A stretch of 6,234 nt of DNA from an uncultured Opitutia bacterium (GTDB lineage: Bacteria; Verrucomicrobiota; Verrucomicrobiia; Opitutales; UBA953): assembly GCA_903853185.1 (NCBI GenBank), contig CAINSX010000250.1:1-6234 (forward strand), given 5' to 3'. Each line of letters starts with the position of its first letter. Position 1 is the stretch's first letter. A program made the translations under genes and the position numbers. The notes under the pieces are model-generated. The model searched no databases. It had not been told where the DNA came from and saw nothing but the letters and a program-made list of their open reading frames with translations. Shown here piece by piece: positions 6,111 to 6,234 of this stretch.

Positions 6111-6140
6111 AAAAAGAAGGGCTCCCCAGTCGGGGAGCCC
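6111..6140 (-). terminator. Strong intrinsic terminator
   Basis: On the minus strand GGGCTCCCC, loop GACT, GGGGAGCCC form a perfect 9-base-pair GC-rich stem (6140-6119) followed directly by TTCTTTTT (6118-6111). It lies 23 bases after the stop codon at 6164-6166 and terminates the gene running in from the right edge, which insulates the unrecognised gene. Confidence 0.88.
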
Positions 6141-6163
6141 TTGGGGGCCGTCGGCCAGCTGGG

Positions 6164-6234
6164 TCAGGGGGCTTTTTTCGCTACCGGGATGCGCATGCCG
6201 TAGAAGCTCCGGTAGACGAAGAAGAGAGCGACCA
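6164..6234 (-). CDS. C-terminal end of an unidentified protein, probably membrane-associated
   Basis: Only the last 22 residues and a TGA stop (6166-6164) are in the window. They begin VALFFVYRSFYGMRIPVA and end KKAP: a hydrophobic, aromatic stretch followed by a basic tail, as at the cytoplasmic end of a membrane protein's last helix. The frame is supported by the strong terminator placed just after this stop. The other two frames either stop early or run through the terminator hairpin. Too little is present to name it. Confidence 0.55.
   Translation of the reverse strand, partial: VALFFVYRSFYGMRIPVAKKAP

Larger units (their letters stand above)
5822..6163. other. Non-coding stretch of 342 bases: possible leader, AT-rich tract, terminator
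   Basis: I see no convincing gene here. From the left it holds a pyrimidine-rich (minus strand) stretch at 5822-5896, then a GC-rich region with an inverted repeat (5921-5930 with 5994-6003). Next come a possible minus-strand promoter (6034-6061), a GC-rich repeat around 6041-6076, an AT tract (6077-6094), and the terminator of the gene at the right edge (6111-6140). No tRNA-like cloverleaf was found by eye. Confidence 0.6.

Overview
The window reads as a stretch of ordinary bacterial chromosome with high GC and strongly C/G-ending codons in most genes. The mix of a core tRNA methyltransferase, two exported alpha/beta hydrolases, an orphan ABC ATPase and a CrtI/CrtISO-like oxidoreductase, together with starts that mostly lack Shine-Dalgarno sequences, suggests a Verrucomicrobiota-type (perhaps Opitutae-like) genome. 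That placement is inference and no feature proves it. I see no transposase, integrase, CRISPR array, tRNA or rRNA.

Layout. Positions 1-2632 carry three genes on the minus strand, read right to left: an exported alpha/beta hydrolase (2632-1895), a second exported alpha/beta hydrolase (1763-684) with a clear ribosome binding site, and trmD (638 to beyond the left edge). The gap between the hydrolases holds a 56-base degenerate tandem array of seven-base units that ends next to a stop codon. An 85-base divergent gap then leads to two plus-strand genes: a cytoplasmic ABC ATPase without a permease (2718-3521) and a phytoene-desaturase/carotenoid-isomerase-like flavoprotein (3593-5083). The flavoprotein converges on an unrecognised minus-strand gene (5821-5090). 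Their stop codons lie in opposite arms of one small hairpin. The non-coding stretch 5822-6163 contains a possible promoter and structured leader for the unrecognised gene, then a strong intrinsic terminator that belongs to a minus-strand gene at the right edge. Only the last 22 residues of that gene are in the window.

How the genes relate. The genes do not form an obvious pathway. The hydrolases probably act outside the cytoplasm on ester substrates, TrmD modifies tRNA, and the flavoprotein acts on polyene or isoprenoid-like substrates. Two observations deserve most follow-up: the heptad array at 1839-1894, and the unrecognised His/Cys/Asp-rich protein with its long upstream region. I found no convincing new multi-gene system.
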